Assembly (NCBI GenBank): GCA_947359465.1
Contig: OX375878.1
Location: 92,131,377-92,195,376, forward strand
Length of the DNA: 64,000 bases
Direction: 5' to 3'
Origin: Metellina segmentata
Lineage: Eukaryota > Arthropoda > Arachnida > Araneae > Tetragnathidae
Position numbers and translations under genes: made by a program. Under the pieces are notes generated by a model. It was not told where the DNA came from. It worked only from the letters and a program-made list of their open reading frames with translations, and made no database searches. Positions 12,686-24,811 of this stretch are shown in pieces (positions within the stretch are counted from its first letter, which is position 1; each line of letters opens with the position of its first letter).

Positions 12686-13337
12686 CTAGGGGGCCCGCCC
12701 CCTGCTCGCTAACGCTTGCCAACCCCCAGAGGATTGCTTCGCAATCCTCATTGGTTCGCTGCGCGAACCTATGCTCGCTTCGCTCGCATCAATGAAGACA
12801 TGTGTCCTAGCAGAAGGAATTGTTTACTAAATATGATATTCCAAAAAAATATTTTTCAAATCTAAATTTAAGCTGTTTTTCAGAAAAGATATTTACAGTA
12901 CCTCTGGAATCAGAATTCAAATGGAAACTTTGAGCAAATTTTGACTCGAAATGTGAGTGTTGATTTGGAAATTGAAAACCCAGCATGTTGTTTGTGTGTA
13001 CATTTACCCAGTACTCGAGCCACCCACGCTTTTTCATTGAGTTTGTTGTCGAAAGTTGTAATGCAAGCGTCTTGTTGAACTATAATAGTTTGCCCCGAAA
13101 CGGACCTTTTTTTTTTAAAATGACTATGAAAAGATCCTCCGTTTTCTTTGATTTCTATTATTTACTGCAACAGCTCAACTAAAATTATTTTTTTTCAATA
13201 AAATTTCATCCGATTACGCTTTAAATTCAATTGAAGCGCGAGGCTTTGGGATAAACAAAGAATCGTACAATGTTGCCAAAACGCGAAAACAAATAACGTC
13301 TTTTTTGCGTGCCACGTAAGAGAATTATATATATAGA
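12686..13337 (-). mobile_element. Same Helitron family, copy 1
   Basis: 652 bp; 5' TC at 13337 and terminal CTAG at 12689-12686 on the minus strand, followed by T. All five hairpins are kept (for example GAGGATTGCTTCGCAATCC on +, 12731). Body motifs shared with copy 2 include GGTAAATGTACACACAAAC and the A-rich stretch near 13190. Confidence 0.8.
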
Positions 13338-14902
13338 TCAGTAACAAGTTGTAATAGGTGATTCTAAAAATGCTGTATTTGTACTTTTACCAATATTTTT
13401 TTCTCTCTCAGTACTAAATGCAGGCTACAGTTTTACCTCTAGCCGGAGTAATTCAATTAAGTCAAAATAAGTAATTCAATTTACTGTATTTTAGTTTAGA
13501 ATTTTTCAGAGGTAAATTTTTTTTTCATAGGGACACGAATAATCTCTTTAGTTTTCGTTTATTGCTTGCTTAAACCCGTAGATTTTTCTATGAACACTCA
13601 TAAAATCTCCAATGTAGTCTTTTTAAAGTGCTCATATATTGCTAATGATTTTGTTTTTACCAAGCAAAAGATTTAGTAGTACCTGGGGAAATTCTTAGTC
13701 CTTTTATGGTTTAGTTCCAAATTTGAAAGTTTCGTTTTAAAGGCTCTCAAGTGACACCGTTACCATTCAAAAATTGATTTCTTTTCGCCAGAAGCTTCTA
13801 ACAAAAAAAATTGTATGTCATTTTGTGTGGAGGATCTGGCTCAACATATAAAGACGGCTTTTTATGGCTTTATATTTATTGAAGTTTGCCCTATAGAAGT
13901 CTGGAACTTTTAGCTCAGATTCTCACGTCCATTCGGGATCGATAGTGCAAAAAAGTCAATTTTATTTATAAAAGAAGAGTAGTGTTCTTATATCTTATAT
14001 CTGCAAGAGTCGATGCTAGAGTTAAGTATCCTTCTAGCTCTTTACTTTTTGAAAATTGATGTATCATGGAGTATTTTTAATAAGAAATGTCAAATATTTT
14101 ACTCAAACCTGATTAGATTTGTTTTATGGGTCAAAAGATACATTCTTACCCATTGTTCAACATTCTTATGCTCCTCATGCTCGAATTTTTTAAAAACAAA
14201 TTAGCGTTTACTACACTATTAACATTTTGAACCAAGTCCTTTTCGTTTCCATTATTTTTATTATTAGTGTAATTAAATATGGACATGTAGGTCCGATGTT
14301 TACTATTTATTTTATATATGTTTTTTAAGTGATTTATTTATTTTTAACAAATAAAAAATATTAATAAATTAAAATTAATTTATAAATAAATAAATAATTA
14401 ATGAATTAAATGATTAAAAAAAATAATCTATTGAGAAATTTAAGAGAGATTATAAATGCGAATTTTAACGGAATAGAAATATTGAAAGTGTTATCTAAAA
14501 TTTTACTTAACACTTTTTAGACGCCTGTCCCTATGCCTAAAATGGATGACCATGGTTTTTAACCACGAAAGTTTCAAAACCTTTTACTAGGATGACATTC
14601 CAGTGCTATTCGATCGCTGTATTTAGCTACAGCACGCTTTCCCTTGGGAGTGAGGCTTTTTCTGTCAAGCCAAATTGTAGAATTCGATTAATTCTTGTTC
14701 TCCTTGTTCATTTTTCTCCCCCGACGTCACTTGGCTTCTTTTTCGAATACGATTTCAGCACTTCACCAATAGGAATTCAAAAGAATGAATTTCAAATTGA
14801 AGATTGATAGTTAAACAGATGAAACTGTAATAAAATTAGTATTAATATGTAAAAACTTTAAAGTATAACTAATACAGATAAAAATGAAAAAATGGCCAAT
14901 AT
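13338..14902. other. Intronic sequence, nothing recognised
   Basis: Includes an extreme AT block at 14330-14420 made of short AAATAAAT-like repeats. No gene or mobile element recognised. Confidence 0.6.
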
Positions 14903-15053
14903 ATATTTTGCCGGAGTAAAACTTCCACCATCATCAAGTCAGAAGTAAATAACGAGACGAATTTAGGATAACAGTTTTAAATTTGATTTTCCTCTTGTCC
15001 TGTTTCTATTTCTATCCTGATGACGGTGGAACGTTTGTCCCGTCAAAATAGCT
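14903..15053. repeat. Imperfect inverted repeat
   Basis: ATATTTTGCCGGAGTAAAAC TTCCACCATCATCAAG (left) and the complement of CCTGATGACGGTGGAACG … CGTCAAAATAGC (right) pair at ~28 of 36 positions around a ~77-bp AT-rich centre. The CATCATCAGG/CCACC phrase recurs at ends of many arthropod repeats, so this may be an old MITE. Confidence 0.6.
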
Positions 15054-15591
15054 ATTGATAATTTTTTCAAATTTTAATTTTTATTAGTTGTATTTGAAAT
15101 TTTTTGCATTTTTACTATTATTTTTTGTCGCTCAGAAGCCAATACTGTTAAGTTAATTTTGTAGAATATTTTCTGATTTTTGTAAATTTTAATGGAATAA
15201 GTAATATTATTTTTAGTTATTAAAGAATTTACTCGTTACTTCATTTATTCTTGGTCAGAAAGCCTTTTTTTGTATAGCTTCTAACAATGTTGTATATAAT
15301 AATTTCAGAAGCCATTGTGGATAAATCCACTTTTTTTCAATATTTTTTACATAAACTTTGAAATGAAAACTGAATTATTTCTCCTTCCTTCGATATGTGT
15401 TGGTAACACAGAGGCCGCGTTCGGAAACAATTCTTTGAAAAAAAGTATAAACCAGAAAATAATTCGTCATGTGACCTGCTCTTCACCAGTTCTGAGTTGC
15501 ATTTACGAACGCTTCTATACATTACAACACGAACTGATGAAACACAGAACAATCTATTTTTACATAAATTTTTTACGTTTTTATTTCTGCA

Positions 15592-16722
15592 CTAGCAGAA
15601 AGACCCGGCTTTGCTCGGGTTGAATTAATAATATGTTGATTGAAAAGTCATCATCAATCCTTTTTCATAAAATAATCTTATCATCATTTGAATGTACGGG
15701 GAAAAAAATTTAATACCAATTTAACTTCTCCATTGCTTCTACAATTTACTTCGGACGCAAATATGCATGTATGTTGTATACAACCATATAATCCATTTCA
15801 TATTCGTCACACTTCTGTTGAAGTTGATTTTAAGTTTTCGAATGACTACGAATATTTCCGTGCATTCCATTTCATTAAAACTGGCGAATTTTCGGTGGAT
15901 AGTCTTGCACTTACTTTTCCTATGAAAATGTTTTCATTTAGGTAATATACCGGAACACATAATGCAAACAGAAACAAAATTCCAAACCTTATAAAAAGGC
16001 AGAATTTTGAAAAAATATCTGTTCTAGCGTGTTGTATTTCGACTTCCTGAATATATTCTGAAGTAAAACAATTCGACAAAAAACTTGAACAATATTGATG
16101 ATTTATAAGCTAAAACTAACACATATTTATAATACTTGGGAATCCTCAAATATGATCGCAATCATCTCGTTTTCAATTCAAATACCCCAAAAAAGAATTA
16201 TAAATCAAATTAAAAAATTAAACATTAATTCTGAGGTTTCCAGATACCGAGTAGCAAAATTACGCTTTTATGAACAATGAGTTTATCGTTTGGGCTTTTC
16301 GTTCTCCATTATAAAATTTAAGTAAATATGAAATTAAATGTTCTAAATATTCTTTCTTCATCAATCAAATATTTATAAATATTATTTTCATCATGGGAAG
16401 ACGTAAAAATTCAGTTCAAACATGAACATTATAATTTAATTTGTTTTGAGAAAATTGTTTTTCGATCAACCCTGGTAAAGCAATCTGAGATGCGTATAGC
16501 AATCGTTTACACTCCATGTTATTTCTATGGCGTTTTCAAATTGCTTTTAGGTCAATTTTAGGCCGCTTAGGATTCGAATTATTCAAAATCCTTTCTTAGT
16601 GCACCCCTACTGTATAAGAAGAAACACCCCGCAAAATTTCAGCTTCCTAGGACTTTTAGTTCTTGAGATACAGTGATGAGTCAGTCAGTCAGTGAGTGGT
16701 ATTTGAATTTTATAGATATAGA
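15592..16722 (-). mobile_element. Non-autonomous Helitron, second family
   Basis: 1,131 bp on the minus strand. 5' end A|TCTATATCTATAAAATTC; 3' end has a hairpin ACCCGAGCAAAGCCGGGT, then 7 bases, then CTAG|T (15595-15592). Hairpin-to-CTRR spacing is typical of Helitrons. Near the 5' end a GACTGACTGACTCA run (plus GTCAGTCAGTCAGTGAGTG, 16682) and the AAGTCCTAGGAAGCTGAAAT segment recall a Helitron type common in arthropods. Chance ORFs only, no Rep/helicase. Confidence 0.8.
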
Positions 16723-17096
16723 TTCTGAACATATCTTGTTTTGATGCAGAGCCTACCCTTTGAAAAAAGACTTGATATACTTTGCTGATCGAATTAATAA
16801 ATCAAAAATGTTAAAAGCCAATACATTAAAAAACATTAATTTCTCAATTTTTGTTTTCTGGACTTAACCGCATTGACTTCTGAGCGACTCGTAATAGTTT
16901 GTCAACGTCAGTTAGATTTTATGCCAAACGTCGCTGAAACGGCGATTAACTACATTTAATGTCAACCCCGATAGGTATCACGCGAGAGCATTTGTGTATC
17001 GGGACGTAAAATACCCTTAGTAAAGTTTGTATACATTGAAGATTCTTCTAATAGAATATCTCGAAAAATGACATGGTTGTTTTCTTGTTCTTTCAG

Positions 17097-17328
17097 AGAT
17101 GGTCGTCTTCAGGAGGGCGACCAAATTCTGGCGATCGACGGTCAGCCTTTGGACAGCAACATCTCCCACCAGCAGGCCATAAGCATCCTGCAACAGGCCC
17201 GGGGCCTGGTTGAGTTGATCGTGGCCCGGGGCGGAATCCCGGCGACAGAACAGAGCCCCTTGACCGCCGTATCCCTGGAGCGATCTCCTTCTGCGGTCAG
17301 CGACGCGTCTAAGGGCTCAGATATGGTA
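17097..17328 (+). CDS. Patj: Patj (INADL-like) exon: second half of a PDZ domain plus linker
   Basis: Internal exon of a multi-PDZ scaffold protein; Patj binds partners of the Crumbs-Stardust polarity complex at the apical membrane. A pyrimidine-rich acceptor ends in CAG at 17096 and a GTAAGT donor starts at 17329. The first base completes a split codon (probably AG|A, Arg), followed by 77 codons. The peptide starts [18 protein letters not shown], the beta-turn and strand after the PDZ core, continues with the helix [15 protein letters not shown] and strand VELIVARGG, then a Ser/Pro-rich linker ending SDMV. Exon GC content is well above the flanks, with no internal stop. Motif and spacing match PDZ1 of Patj as I recall it; MPDZ/MUPP1 is the main alternative, less likely in an arthropod. 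The N-terminal half of this PDZ (the GLGF carboxylate loop) must lie on an upstream exon that I cannot find in the window. The ATG at 17068 is intronic and not a start. Confidence 0.9.
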
Positions 17329-17859
17329 GTAAGTAGCCACTATTTAGTGCAATATTTTCTATTGAATCATTTAGTGTTAGCAGTGGAGTAGCGTGCATGT
17401 GCGCCCAAAACCCCAATATTTCCTGATAAAAAAAATTGGTGGATAAAAAGTGTAAATCGATAATTCCTCAAGCGAAAACTTTTCAACTAAAAATCCAACC
17501 AGGGAATGCGGATGACTGATCATTTCAACTCAAATCTTTCTAAATGGTGTGGGCGAGGTATGTCATTCCTCATTTTCCTCCTTTGTAAAAGATTGCTATG
17601 GAGCTGTTGACGTCATTCACGTAAAGTTATATATATTTCGGTCTTTTTTAAATTTGGGTTGAAAGTTATTTGATTGTATAATCTTTGTAAGCAAAATTGG
17701 TAGGCTGCCTGTGAAGTTCCTCGTCCAACACATTGAGGAGGTGGCCGTAATGAACCGCTGGATCCCCGAGGGATGTTGGCGAGGGTGTACTTGGACAATC
17801 AAGCAGCTGAGTAGCAAAAAGGTTAACCGTAGGGATGAAAAAGAGGACTCCACTAGGTT

Positions 17860-17945
17860 ACACAGAGAGTGGACGTGCGAAAGTCCTTGCGCTGGTATAG
17901 TGATAGGTTGGCGAGCGTAAGCGAGCAGAGGGCGGAGCTCCCTAG
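17860..17945 (+). mobile_element. Helitron 3' end, truncated
   Basis: GGTTGGCGAGCGTAAGCGAGC followed by a GAGGGCGGAGCTCCC hairpin and CTAG|T at 17942-17945 matches the terminal block of the multi-hairpin family. The 5' boundary was not found; sequence back to 17700 is unusually GC-rich and may belong to the same element. Confidence 0.55.
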
Positions 17946-18439
17946 TACTATAAAAGTGCACTATGCTTTTATAAAAGTTAAAAAATGTCAAATATTCAAG
18001 TACGTGAGATTTATGTTAAAACTTATAGTTACTATGCAAGATGCAAAGATTGCGAGAAAGTGGACATTTAATCGAGAAAATAACGAAATTTCCTTCTCTT
18101 TGACGAAATTTACAAACATGCGAAAGATTGCTTTTGAAATAGATAGTTTTGAGTATTTTTTTTAAATGGCTAAGCATCGTAAATCAATTGTTTTGAAATG
18201 GTGTTACAAAAATATACTTTAGAACCAAAAGGTTTTAGGTTTGTCAATAAAAAAAAATAAAAAAACATTTTTTTGGTCCACAGAATTTTTGCAATTATTT
18301 TGTGTGCCGTGGAATAAACAAGGGTGAAAATTTTTTTACCAAGAAAAAAAAAATGGAATTTTTTGTTGGTTTTAATTAACACAATTTTTTAAAATTGTAA
18401 CACTTATCTAAAGAATGTGTGTTTATTCTCTGCAAATCT

Positions 18440-18730
18440 ACATCGTTTGACCAATCCACACCAAATTTGGTACACTTATTCTTTAGAACACTGAAGAAAG
18501 CATAGGATATTTCTTTCCTGTCTTTAGACTAATCTGTAGCCATGAAAATTGCACATATGTAGCTTTAAATGTGTTCCTCGAAGCCCCAATTTTATATGCT
18601 GAAGTTTGTTTACCTGCATTAAATGGACATGGACTAGGAAACACGTTTACAGGGTTTATGTATTTAAGTTGACACAGGGAAATGTCGCGGTCATATTTGA
18701 AAACCGAGCAACGCCGAGTTATTCAGCTAG
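18440..18730 (+). mobile_element. Helitron 3' part, third family
   Basis: Ends CTAG|T at 18727-18730 after ACCGAGCAACGCCGAGTTAT. Shares over 250 bp of order and sequence with 56340-56687, including CCAATCCACACCAAATTTGG and ATGTCGCGGTCATATTTGAA. The 5' end was not located. Confidence 0.75.
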
Positions 18731-20090
18731 TTAAATATAAATGCAACGCAGATGGTCAATAATTTACGAAACAGGAATGCGTTAATAATTCATTGTTGTG
18801 GGCAAACAAGGACATTTTAAACCATCAGCTCGGTTGAAATTTTAGAATTCTTTTTAAAATATAAATATGACTAGAAATTATCATAAATACATTCAGTTCA
18901 CCATAACTAAACGTCTTCGCAATTTGTTCAATGAATGACACACTGAAAGGCGTATGGAAAAATTCGAATACATAAATTTATTGACATAAGTTAGATTCCC
19001 TCTACTAAAATCCATCGTTAACAGAAGTTATGATTTCATTCCGCACTAAAATGCTGAGACAGAAGAGACCAAGATTACTTTTTAAAAACGCACCGAATGG
19101 AGCCATGCATATTCTAACCGAAAATCTCTTTTGATTCAAATGATGTATCTCACCGAACGATACGTGAAATTGCTTTAAAAAAAATAAAGTGGAATATTGC
19201 GGATCCGGCAAAAGCGTAGCTATCGAGAGCATCCAACACCCATTCCATTAATATAAAAATTAGATAACGGAATGCCATCTCGGCGAGACGCGAATAAACT
19301 TGGTCTGGGAAGGAAGGAAATTTTCTAGTTGTGTATCGATTTTGATATTAATGGCACGCAAAGTTTTCACGCAAAGTGTTTATGCGTGTTTTCCCTACAC
19401 GATCTTTTCAGATAGCCCTGATTTTACGAGACATAAAACGTGTGCTTCGTTCAGGATAAACTAGCGGGGGTTTTGCATTCAATTTATTTTATTTTACAGT
19501 GATTGGGATTCACGGATAGTGCTTTATTATTTTATTTTTGGATGGAGTGTCTCGCGTTTTATTCATCAGGAGGTCCTCTGTTTTGTGGCTTGATTGCATA
19601 ATCAATAGGGATTGCAAAAAAAGAATGGCTTATCCCTTTTTCTGGAGTACTTCTTTTTAATTTGTAAATGAAGTCTCATTCAACCGTTTCTTGTTTTGCG
19701 GAATACTCTTGTTTTAACCAGGGTTTTTTTATAGCCTTAATTTTCCTCGTGCAGTTTTGAAAGTTAGGGGCGTTTCTCGATTTCCCACTTTTTTGTTTGC
19801 TTGCTGTCGTTGCAGTTATTCACTAACTAGTTGTCGAAAGAGGAACACGTTGTTATTTAACAGGAAAGAAAGAGGTTATTGTAAAAACCACCCTTTTTGT
19901 TTTTGGTTGTAGTTTTCTTTTTGCCCTTTATGTTTCTTAACTGTAAATTATGCTCTTGGCATTGATTTATATCTAAAGTTTCATCTCTTTTATTGAAAAT
20001 ATTCATTTCAACCCTTGTCCCCAGAATGCTGTGTTATTCTAACTAATTATTCTTTTCCAAACGACTTGGTTCAACGATTATGGCATACAT
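18731..20090. other. Intronic sequence, nothing recognised
   Basis: T-rich on the + strand in 19.5-20.0 kb. No coding or repeat signal with support. Confidence 0.6.
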
Positions 20091-20195
20091 AAGGGGCTTC
20101 TGTGGTTCAATGTGTCATCCACTGCGCTAGCAACCCATGACTTAGCGGCAAAGAGGTTCGATTTCTCTCTGGATGCATTTCTATTTTCTTAATTC
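20091..20195 (+). mobile_element. SINE-A 5' fragment
   Basis: GGGGCTTCTGTGGTTCAATG, TCCACTGCGCTAGCAACCCA and GAGGTTCGATTTCTCTCTGG align with the tRNA-like head of the copy at 11170. The CTTGACG…AACCAACC tail is missing. It ends about 35 bp before the hAT fossil. Confidence 0.7.
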
Positions 20196-20918
20196 TATTC
20201 AAAAACTAAACACATCAGCGTTCCGTTAAAGAAAAGAAAATATTCTGCTGAATACTTGAAGAGATACGGATTTTCATTCACAGAAGATAAAGACTCAGAA
20301 AACCACTGTGCTTTGTGTGTGGGGAGATGTTGTCCAATGGTTGTGTGAAACTACTTTTATTGATTTAGAGACAGAACATCCAATTTATAAACAAAAATAT
20401 GTTCGTTTTTTTTCGACGTCCATTCAACACCCCAATTTTTACTTTTACCTCACCAGCAAACAAAGCCAATGAGAATGCAGTTGAAGCACCGTACAGAATA
20501 AGTTACTGTGTTGTCAAAAGCAGTAAAAATTATGCAATCGCTAAAAATTTGATATCTCCTTGTATCAAAGATGCTGTTCAATGTATGTTAGGTGAACACT
20601 TAAAAAAATAAGCATATTTATTTCACAAACAATACAGTTTCGCGAAGAATTAAGTATATGTCGGACGACATTAGATCTTACAGTAATTGCAAGAATAAAA
20701 AGGAATTCCTTTTTTACACTACAGGTGGATGAAAGCACTAATGTTTCCAGGCTGCCAATTTTTCATCCTATCGCAAGATGTTTAAATGGTAACGTGGGCG
20801 AAGAAAATATTTTTACTTTGCTACACTCATACTGAAAGATGTAAAGGAGAGGACATTTTAAATGCCATTCAGTGTTTATTTCCGTGAAAATGAAATTGAT
20901 TGGATCAATTGCTGGTGT

Positions 20919-21370
20919 GTTGTTGTTGTTTCTTATGCCTACACTGGCAGACCAGAGGAGTGCCAGGCCCGTCGAAGACGGCAAGAGGCGAGGGGGGTGC
21001 GCCTTCCATGTTATTGAGCCCCATTGGGAGGAAGTCCGACTTTGCTCGATATACATGACACATCCGTTTCACAGGAAGGTCCCTTTCATACATCCATTCA
21101 CTCACACATATCGTAATTTAGATTCCAATCAGAGGCCGATAACCCCCTGATCAGGTACCCCCAGAGGTATTGATTTGGTATGGTAACATGGGGGACATTG
21201 TGACCACGACCTATTTAACGTGCCCCAGTCACCATTAGTGAACACGACGGTCTTTAGCCAGGTCGAAACGCCGATCTCGAAATCATCAGAATTGTAGGCT
21301 CTGCCGAGGACAGAACCCACAACCCTTCTGATGCGAGCCCGACGCTCTACTGACTGAGCTACCGCGGCTC
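20919..21370 (-). mobile_element. 452-bp tRNA-derived SINE (SINE-B) inside the hAT fossil
   Basis: Flanked by the 11-bp direct repeat ATTGCTGGTGT at 20908-20918 and 21371-21381. On the minus strand the element begins GAGCCGCGGTAGCTCAGTC…, a tRNA-like head with A and B boxes, has a ~350-bp non-tRNA body, and ends in an (AAC)n tail (GTTGTTGTTG on +, 20919-20930). Removing the insert and one repeat restores the transposase reading IAGVCTVGGKSM. This proves both the insertion and its boundaries, and shows it came after the hAT copy settled here. Confidence 0.93.
21309..21361 (-). promoter_or_regulatory. RNA polymerase III internal promoter of SINE-B
   Basis: A box TAGCTCAGTCAGTAGAGCG (minus, 21361-21343) and B box GGTTCTGTC (minus, 21317-21309), about 26 bases apart as in tRNA genes. 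The B box departs from GGTTCGANNC at two positions, so activity is uncertain. Confidence 0.7.
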
Positions 21371-22635
21371 ATTGCTGGTGTTTGCACGGTTGGTGGAAAA
21401 TCTATGTCAGACTGTTATACAGGCTTTCGTGGTCGTATCAAAGAAGTCGCTTCCCATGCATTTTGGAGTCGTTGCAGTATTCACAGACAAGACCTAGCGA
21501 CCAAATACATGCCAGACTCTCACGAGGAAAAGTACTCACAACATTATTTGAATTGAGACATGAAGTTCATGTTTTTGTGAAGACCATTCCTTTGAGTTAA
21601 ACTAAGTTTCATGAAGGAGAAGGGGTTTGCGTACTTGGACGATATATTTTGTAAAATAAACGGATTAAACTTAGAATTGCAGAACAGTTCCGTAACCATC
21701 TTTCGATCTTATGACAAAATCGTGTCTTTGATCATGAAATTGGATCTGGGGGAATCATGTATCCAAAAAGACCAGTGTGAAGTTTTTGAGATACTGCACA
21801 GCTTCTTATTTGAGAACGAGCTGAAATTGTTAAAAGAATGTAAAAGTAGAATAATTGCTCACTTACTTATAGGACTTAAGGTGTCGTTAAAACAGTATTT
21901 TCCTAGGCGAAATAGTGAAAATAATTGGATTTATCCATTTAACGAATTGTTTTTTCAACAAGCCGAAAAACTATCAATTTCTGAAAAAGGAAAATTGATA
22001 GAGCTTTCAACCTATTCTTTAGATTTAGATTACAAAAAAAAAAATCTGAATGACTTCTTAGCAGAAGTTAAATAGAAAAGTACCAAGATCTCAGTGACAA
22101 TGCAGTAAAATATTTATTACCTTTCACTAACACAGCTTGTCAAAAGAGCATTCTCATCTTCTGCATACATTAAGAATAAATATCGCAATAAGCTTGACAC
22201 AGCTCCTGATTTGAGGCTTTATCTATCTTCAGTTGAACCTGAAGTTTAAAAACTACTTTTGAGGTGCGCGTTTCTTGTAAATCGAGTTTTTGTATTAATT
22301 TATTTTAACTGTATTTGTTACTATTTTTTCATGCACGTTACTTCTCTTCTCCACAACGCGTAAGGCCCCCAAGACAAATCTTCCAGTAGACGCACTTACC
22401 ACATTTTTTTAAATCAAATTTTGACCTATCCAGTTATTTTCCTTGACCTTAGACATCTTAAAATTGCAATTTTAGTTATTTTTCTTTCACCAAATGAGTC
22501 TAATTAGCTCTCGTGTAGTAAAAAAATGACCGTGCTGCAACAAGCAAAAATTTTTCGTGCAATTTAATTTCTGCTGTTGAAGTAATACATTCTACATTGG
22601 AACTTAAATCTTAATGTGGGTTATCGAGCTGATAA

Positions 22636-22988
22636 GCTTTCTTTCGATGTTTGTAGTATGCATGTAGAATATGAAACATGTATAATCATTTTAATATTAC
22701 GTGTATGCTTTTGTTTAAAAAACTCGGATCTTTGAAACAATCTAAAATGTGATGAATAATTATTGTACTTTGATCATAAGTTAATATTAGTAAATTTCTG
22801 ATTATAATTCTATATTTATTTTTTTGATCTTCCATATTATAAAAAATTGAGGTGCGCTACTTAAAAATGTCATCCCCTCATAAACAATAAAACAATTGTA
22901 ACAAAATTTCTTTCGATGTTTGTAGTATGCATGTAGAATATGAAACATGCATAATGATTTTAATATCACGCATATGCATTTGTTTCAC
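22636..22988. repeat. Direct repeat of ~80 bp, 270 bp apart
   Basis: TTTCTTTCGATGTTTGTAG … AATATGAAACATG(T/C)ATAAT … TTTTGTTT at 22636-22717 and 22908-22988, about 90% identical. Confidence 0.85.
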
Positions 22989-23874
22989 GGTGATATTTAG
23001 CTACGGTACTTACCATATTTACCACACATACTCTTTTCTCAAGAAACCTATTTGTTATTCCCTTTGTTCTTCGTTCCTGTAAGAATTGGGAATCGTAACT
23101 GCTACCAACGCCCACAAACGAAATAAAATGCAATTACTTAATAAGCCATACTTATACTGTTTCTGGTTTTTTTCGAGGTAAAAGTTAATTAACTGAAACC
23201 TTTGGCTTCGCGTCAATTAAACATGGAAGTGGTGCAATCACTTATATACGTCGACGTAGATACAGTAATTACTTGTGATCCCTGTCATTGTGCGTGTTTT
23301 GTTTTTCTCGTCGGTTTTTGCACAAAATTTACGCTTGACATCTTATTTTCAAAAATTGTATTGTCACGTGCTATTTTTCATTTCAGATATATGTGGGTTC
23401 GTGCGTGCCTTTTTTTTTTTTTTTTGGAAGTACAATTGAAAGCAAGTTAGAAAGTTGATAATTTTTATTTAGACAATTATAATCCATTAGCAAGTTCCAA
23501 TGATATTTTCGTACTCTATATTTGTGGAACATTTATTCATTGCTCTCTTTTATTTCCTTTTCATTACCACAGAGCAAAATAATATCAAAAGATAAATACA
23601 TTACTTAAAATTTTAACAAAAATCGTTCGCAAAATATTACACCAAATCTTGTATTTTTAAACGAATAATTATCGTCTGATGAAACGTAAATTGGAATGTT
23701 TACTTTTCAATAAATATTGTTTGTTAAAATGTATTTATTGTTTATAATTCACAAGATGTGTACTGCTCGGTCACTTTTAAGAATTGAAATATTTTTCAAT
23801 AAGAAAAATCTATTTTATCCTTTCATTAGAGGTGGAACATCTGGCGTCCCCCATCTTGCATTTCAAGACTAATC

Positions 23875-24283
23875 TCTCTATATTAAAAAAATGTTACCGC
23901 CGCCGCCGCCGCAGAATTGAAAACTGTGTTGTTTAGCTCGATTCTTAGACGGTTTCCCGAGAAAGTACTGATCGGAAAAAAACAAAATTGACATGGTTTG
24001 TTCTTCATCGTATTCCCTGGACAATTATTAAGATTTTTTTCCGATGCGGCTATTAGTTTAGGGTTTATTAAGTGTTAAAATTGAAGAAGCGAAATTTCTT
24101 CCGCGAGTGAGCAAAACACATACAAATTTTCAGTCTTCAGCCGTGAGTTTTTTTTAAAGAGTACCTCTCAACGTAAATTTTTGCAGCTCGTCGAGTTTTT
24201 TTTTAATTTCAATTTGGTTCTTGATAATATTTTTTTGAAATTCGGGAAAAATCAGGACATTTTTGTTATTTTTTTTAAAACTG
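23875..24283 (+). repeat. Dispersed repeat, possible Helitron 5' part (copy 2)
   Basis: Begins TCTCTATATTAAAAAAATG and carries a CCG triplet run (CCGCCGCCGCCGCCGC, 23898-23913). Longer than the copy at 5685; the extra block runs from GAAGAAGCGAAATTTC to TTGATAATATTTTTTTG. Confidence 0.65.
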
Positions 24284-24770
24284 CCGTATCTATATTTTAT
24301 TACTATTATTTTTTAATTTTTTAAATATAGCAGTATACCTCAGAATGTACTCTTTCTTACGGTACTATTATTTTTGATATCGGTCATATTAATTTGGTAT
24401 ATGATCATTTAGAATTGGGTTCAATACTTTTTGCTACTGTTTCTGATAATTTATGCTTCTATCTCGCTAGTGCTTTGGCTTGCTGCCCTGTAAACAACAA
24501 CATTCGTTTAAGGGGCAAAATATCTTCACCTTCGGACTTCAACACATTTCACTAGAAACATGAATTTTTATCTTAAACTAGGACATAAAAATACATATCG
24601 TATAGCGAAGGAGTGAAATAAATTTGAACTTCGTGTCCAATAAATTATTTTATTGGAAGATATTTGCTCACCATATATTTTTGACCATCTCAAATCTACG
24701 TGCGGAAGAGATATTTATTAGATTAAAATATTTCCAGTATGTCTGCTCATTTTGTAGATTTAGGTCGCCG

Positions 24771-24771
<1 letters not shown>

Positions 24772-24809
<38 letters not shown>
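24772..24809. repeat. TA microsatellite
   Basis: An uninterrupted (TA)n run of about 37 bases; the YIYIYI peptide here is not a gene. Confidence 0.95.

Positions 24810-24811
<2 letters not shown>

Larger units (their letters stand above)
1..17096 (+). other. Upstream intron of Patj (5' part outside the window)
   Basis: No exon with splice sites and protein similarity was recognised. The acceptor is at 17091-17096. The sequence is AT-rich with many stops in all frames and holds the SINE-A copies, TIR elements, tandem duplications and Helitrons listed separately. The N-terminal L27 exon and first PDZ1 exon would be expected upstream. The assignment as intron follows from the split-codon phase of the exon at 17097. 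Confidence 0.75.
20229..22249 (+). pseudogene. Decayed BED-finger hAT transposase (ZBED5-like)
   Basis: A transposase gene read in broken frames on +. N-terminus at 20229 (KKRKYSAEYLKRYGF), then a degraded BED zinc finger with LCFVCGEMLSNGC near 20300-20345 and LETEHP near 20367. Next are AIAKNLISPCIKDAV (20534-20578) and a MSDDI stretch near 20657. DESTNVS and IARCLNGN are near 20728-20790. A GVCTVGGKSM / CSIHRQDLATKYMP block follows (21379-21515), corresponding to the hAT catalytic core around the conserved IHRQ. Then KVLTTLFELRHEV near 21530, an open 154-codon stretch 21611-22075, and a hAT C-terminal dimerisation block (AVKYLLPFTNT … LVKRAFSSSAYIKNKYRN … LYLSSVEPEV, stop 22247-22249). At least five frameshifts or stops are visible, and a SINE interrupts it at 20919-21370. 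Full-length relatives are about 600 residues. No terminal inverted repeats were identified. Confidence 0.88.

Noticed and set aside
12686..12800. CRISPR array
   Set aside because: The palindromes are different from each other and not evenly spaced with unique spacers; Helitron termini explain them.
17711..17991. Overlapping ORFs on both strands at the Helitron end as an exon
   Set aside because: GC-rich composition is explained by the Helitron 3' end; no PDZ or other domain and no splice support.
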